64,000 nucleotides of DNA from Paenibacillus radicis (ex Gao et al. 2016). Its GTDB lineage: Bacteria; Bacillota; Bacilli; Paenibacillales; Paenibacillaceae. The position numbers and the translations under genes were made by a program. How positions within the stretch are numbered: position 1 is the first letter of the stretch; every line of letters begins with the position of its first letter. The stretch spans positions 1,813 to 65,812 of the forward strand of contig NZ_BMHY01000007.1 in assembly GCF_014641555.1 (NCBI RefSeq), in the 5' to 3' direction. Below are positions 61,309 to 64,000 of this stretch, piece after piece. Under the pieces are notes generated by a model that ran no database searches, had not been told where the DNA came from, and was given only the letters and a program-made list of their open reading frames with translations.

Positions 61309-62487
61309 ATGAAGCTGCTATCGACAGGATTGGGCTGGAATGATCTGCAGCCGGGCGGGCTGAACCGGTACTTTGCCGATTATACGGCCGCCATGAAGGA
61401 TTATGGGCATGCAGAGCTGGGATTTGTCGTGACGGAGAGCGGAGACCAGCTGTTGACGGAGCTGAATATCGTAGAGGCAGCTTCTGCACAAACACCGCTA
61501 ATCACCCGAATGAGATCGCTGAGACAGAAGACCCGTCAATCGGTAGAAGTGTTTCAGCCAGAGGTGTTTAATCCGCACTTCGCGCCCTATGCGGCAATGG
61601 TGTCCAGAGCTGTCTTGCCGCAGCATGTGCCGATCGTCACCCATTTTCACGGACCTTGGGCATTGGAATCGAAGGTGGAAGAGCATCACCGTTCCCCTCT
61701 GATGAGAGAGTCTCGTTATTGGCTGAAGAAGCAAGTTGAACTCATGACTTACCGCCGCTCAGACAGCTTTATTGTCCTTAGCGAATATTTCCGGGATATC
61801 CTGACCGAACAATACGGAATGGAAGACAAACAGATACATATTATTCCGGGCGCGGTGGAGCATGAGAAATTCAAGCCGCATCCGGACCGGGAAGGACTAA
61901 GAAGAAAGCTTGGCGTACAGCCTGAGCAAAAGCTCTTGTTCTGTGCCCGGAGAATCGTTCGCCGAATGGGTATTGACCGATTAATCGAGTCGATGACTGC
62001 GATTGTGGAGCAGCATCCCGATGTTCGTCTGTTCATTGCGGGAGACGGGGCGATGCGGGAGGAATACAGCCGGCTCGTGGAAAGACTTCAGCTTTCCGAT
62101 CACATCAAGCTGCTGGGAAGGGTGTCAAACGAGGTTCTGGTGGAATGGTATCAGGCAGCCGACTTTAGCATCGTGCCTACGATAACGTTGGAGGGATTTG
62201 GGCTTGTCACCGTAGAATCGCTGTCCTGCGGCACTCCGGTGCTCGGTACGCCTTTTGGCGGAACAAGAGAGATTCTAAGCAAGCTGTCGACGGACCTATT
62301 GTTCGAGGATGGATCGTCGGAGGCGATGAGCAAGACGATAACAGCGGCTTTGGAACAAAGACTGAGCTTGCCTTCCCGTGAACAATGCAGGGAGCATGTC
62401 TTGCAGCATTACACATGGGATAGAGTGGCAGATGCCGTTACTCAAGTGTTCGAAGTTGAGCTGGAGAAAAGGAAGCGATTCCGTTAG
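61309..62487 (+). CDS. Glycosyltransferase family 4
   Basis: The 392-residue GT-B enzyme has NDLQPGGLNRYFADYTAAMK at the start, HFHGPWALESK near the domain join, FCARRIVRRMGIDRLIESM in the donor domain and TLEGFGLVTVESLSCG as the EX7E motif. The N terminus suggests the group that acts on lipid-linked sugar acceptors. GAAAGAGAGAGAAG precedes the ATG; 53 nt separate it from the gene before. Confidence 0.9.
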   Translation: MKLLSTGLGWNDLQPGGLNRYFADYTAAMKDYGHAELGFVVTESGDQLLTELNIVEAASAQTPLITRMRSLRQKTRQSVEVFQPEVFNPHFAPYAAMVSRAVLPQHVPIVTHFHGPWALESKVEEHHRSPLMRESRYWLKKQVELMTYRRSDSFIVLSEYFRDILTEQYGMEDKQIHIIPGAVEHEKFKPHPDREGLRRKLGVQPEQKLLFCARRIVRRMGIDRLIESMTAIVEQHPDVRLFIAGDGAMREEYSRLVERLQLSDHIKLLGRVSNEVLVEWYQAADFSIVPTITLEGFGLVTVESLSCGTPVLGTPFGGTREILSKLSTDLLFEDGSSEAMSKTITAALEQRLSLPSREQCREHVLQHYTWDRVADAVTQVFEVELEKRKRFR

Positions 62488-62512
62488 TTAGCCAATGGGA
62501 GGTAGCTAGGCC

Positions 62513-63379
62513 ATGAGTATTCAACTCAGTATTTGCATTTGCACGAGAAATCGTCCCGAGGATTTGGAGAAGGCGCTGCTCTCGATCGAACAGTCCACCA
62601 TACCCGCATTTGAAGTCATCGTATCTGATGACAGTACCGATCTTCGTACAAAGGATATGGTTGCGTCTAGCTTTCCGCAAACGGTGTTTATCGAAGGTCC
62701 GAGAAAGGGACTTGGCCCGAACCGCAATCATGTGCTGCAGCGCGCAACCGGAACGCATCTTTTGTTTATGGATGATGACATGGAGCTGGGGACGGAATGC
62801 ATCGCGCGGCTAGACAGAAGGCTGGAACAGGTGGAAGCGTCCCGCAGAGATAAGGTGATTCTGACCGGTATCGAATATGGCCGAAGCAACGATAAAGTGT
62901 ATCCGAAGGATCAATCGTTTCTAGGGTTTCAGACCAAGCTGTACGACCGGTCGGAGGGGCTGAATACGCTAGTAATGGGGAGCGCGATTTTCCCTTGTGA
63001 ATTGTTTCAAACGGTTCGCTTTGATGAGCAATTGGTGTACGGGTATGACGAGGTCGATTTTTCGACGCGAGCTGTAAATAGCGGCTATGAAATTATATTG
63101 TGCGAGCAGGCCTTTATTAAGCATAACAGTTCTCCGGTCAATCGTGATTATTATAAACCGGTCATTGAAGCTTCCAGGTTTTACGTGACTTTCAAACGAT
63201 ATACGTACACCGAGAAGCTTCCCGTTAAAGGCTGGATGTTCTTATCGCTGGCTTGCTGTCACTTGCTGCTGAGCGACTTGAAGCATAAAGGGCTGCCGGG
63301 GCTTAAGGATGCGAGAAGAACGATGGGAACCTCTTTGACCTATATTCGGAATTACCGGCAAACCGAAGCCGGGCATTAA
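62513..63379 (+). CDS. Glycosyltransferase family 2
   Basis: The 288-residue GT-A enzyme starts QLSICICTRNRPEDLEKALL; the metal motif is LLFMDDDMELG, and YGYDEVDFSTRAVNSGYEI is the usual second conserved block. A hydrophobic stretch near the C terminus (GWMFLSLACCHLLLSDL) may contact the membrane. GGGAGG lies before the ATG. It is in line with the glycosyltransferase genes around it. Confidence 0.9.
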   Translation: MSIQLSICICTRNRPEDLEKALLSIEQSTIPAFEVIVSDDSTDLRTKDMVASSFPQTVFIEGPRKGLGPNRNHVLQRATGTHLLFMDDDMELGTECIARLDRRLEQVEASRRDKVILTGIEYGRSNDKVYPKDQSFLGFQTKLYDRSEGLNTLVMGSAIFPCELFQTVRFDEQLVYGYDEVDFSTRAVNSGYEIILCEQAFIKHNSSPVNRDYYKPVIEASRFYVTFKRYTYTEKLPVKGWMFLSLACCHLLLSDLKHKGLPGLKDARRTMGTSLTYIRNYRQTEAGH

Positions 63380-63414
63380 TTCATTGTGCACAAGGAAGAA
63401 AGGACGCGATACCG

Positions 63415-64000
63415 ATGAGAATCGCTCTATATAATCATACGAGCGAAGTGAGCGGCGCAGAAATTAATTTGCTGTTAACCGCAGCTTACATGCCGCAAAC
63501 TTCATTTGTACTGTATGCGCCGGAAGGCGAGCTGCTGGAGCGGGCTCGAAGCCAGGGGATGGAGACAGTTGCGCTGCCGGGCTATAGTGCGAGACTGTCG
63601 ATGAATCCGATTCGCTTGGTCAAAGGAGCGGCCGGTATGGCGCTTGCAGGCTGGCGATTTGCCTCTATGGTTAATAAAGCGCGGCCGGACGTGATTCATG
63701 CCAACTCGGTACGTGCCGGCATTATGGCGTCGATGTTTCGCTGGTACCACCGGATTCCGCTTGCTTGGCATCTTCACGACATGCCGCCGAAAGGAATCAT
63801 TGGCGGGCTAATCCGCTTGCTGGCGGCTGGTACGACACAGGCATTAATTGCGATCTCGCAGCCTGTGCTGGAGGGGATGAAGACCAGAGCGCTGGAGAAT
63901 CGCATCCATCTTGTTCATAATGGCGCGGTACTGAAAGAGCAGGATGAGCTTGCAAGAAGGTACAGCAAGAAGGAGCTCCGAGGCGAGCTTCAGACGCCAA
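63415..64000 (+). CDS. Glycosyltransferase family 4, N-terminal part, cut by the window edge
   Basis: An open frame starts at ATG 63415 (AAGGAAGAAAGGA upstream) and runs off the end after 195 codons. The start MRIALYNHTSEVSGAEINLL, then RPDVIHANSVRAGIMAS and PLAWHLHDMPPKGI, is the acceptor domain of a GT4 enzyme; ALIAISQPVLEGM leads into the donor domain, which is missing. It continues the promoter C unit. Confidence 0.85.
   Translation, partial: MRIALYNHTSEVSGAEINLLLTAAYMPQTSFVLYAPEGELLERARSQGMETVALPGYSARLSMNPIRLVKGAAGMALAGWRFASMVNKARPDVIHANSVRAGIMASMFRWYHRIPLAWHLHDMPPKGIIGGLIRLLAAGTTQALIAISQPVLEGMKTRALENRIHLVHNGAVLKEQDELARRYSKKELRGELQTP

Overview
The window looks like a chromosomal segment of a spore-forming, low-to-middle GC Gram-positive bacterium of the Paenibacillus type. 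The evidence is the sporulation genes (sspI, yunB, lytH-like, ylbJ), AGGAGG ribosome binding sites with many TTG and GTG starts, a lia/psp envelope-stress operon, an LTA synthase, and the Bacillus-like neighbourhood lytH/yunB/lipA/yutD. I see no insertion sequence, prophage, CRISPR array or rRNA gene. One tRNA gene (Leu, CAA) lies at the left edge.

Positions 1-9.7 kb hold small accessory units: an AraC regulator fused in frame to a siderophore-binding lipoprotein behind a Fur-like box; a MarR / DinB / MFS cluster with a shared operator word; an Rrf2 regulator with a thioredoxin-reductase-like flavoprotein and a methyltransferase; a second DinB protein; and an MFS exporter behind a MerR-type promoter. 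Positions 9.7-14.1 kb are the lia/psp operon (LiaI-like, PspA, PspC, PspA, LiaS, LiaR) with no LiaF. Housekeeping follows (YwmB-like, zwf, prfC, tandem TM2 proteins). Positions 20-24.4 kb are a LacI-controlled Gfo/Idh/MocA - ThuA - Gfo/Idh/MocA operon. Positions 24.9-31.3 kb hold an orphan phnM-like gene, sspI, ktrA, a TrmH/SpoU RNA methyltransferase, two coupled EamA transporters and a PadR/DUF2812 pair. Positions 31.5-46.9 kb hold an LTA synthase, a nucleoside deaminase, yunB, lytH, lipA, yutD, nadK, ylbJ, DUF2225, YycC, oligoendopeptidase F, a PPDK regulatory protein and ndk, plus two small genes (53 and 32 residues).

From 47 kb to the right edge is a Wzx/Wzy-type exopolysaccharide locus: galU, priming sugar transferase, manC-like, CpsC, CpsD, Wzy, Wzx, at least seven glycosyltransferases (the last cut by the window edge), and one opposed gene for a large parallel beta-helix, tail-spike-like protein. 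Three transcription units in this locus start with the same promoter, TTGACA-N17-TAAAGT or a near match. Each carries one GATAC-N5-GTATC operator in the spacer and a second about 35 bp downstream, so an unidentified regulator probably controls them together.

Two intergenic regions (24.5-24.8 kb and 41.5-42.1 kb) are packed with 17-18 bp palindromes of the form AGCGAA-N5/6-TTCGCT. In the second region they are built into an exact 235-bp tandem repeat that also carries a UUCG-type hairpin. These arrays and the exopolysaccharide operator pairs are the least explained structures in the window.
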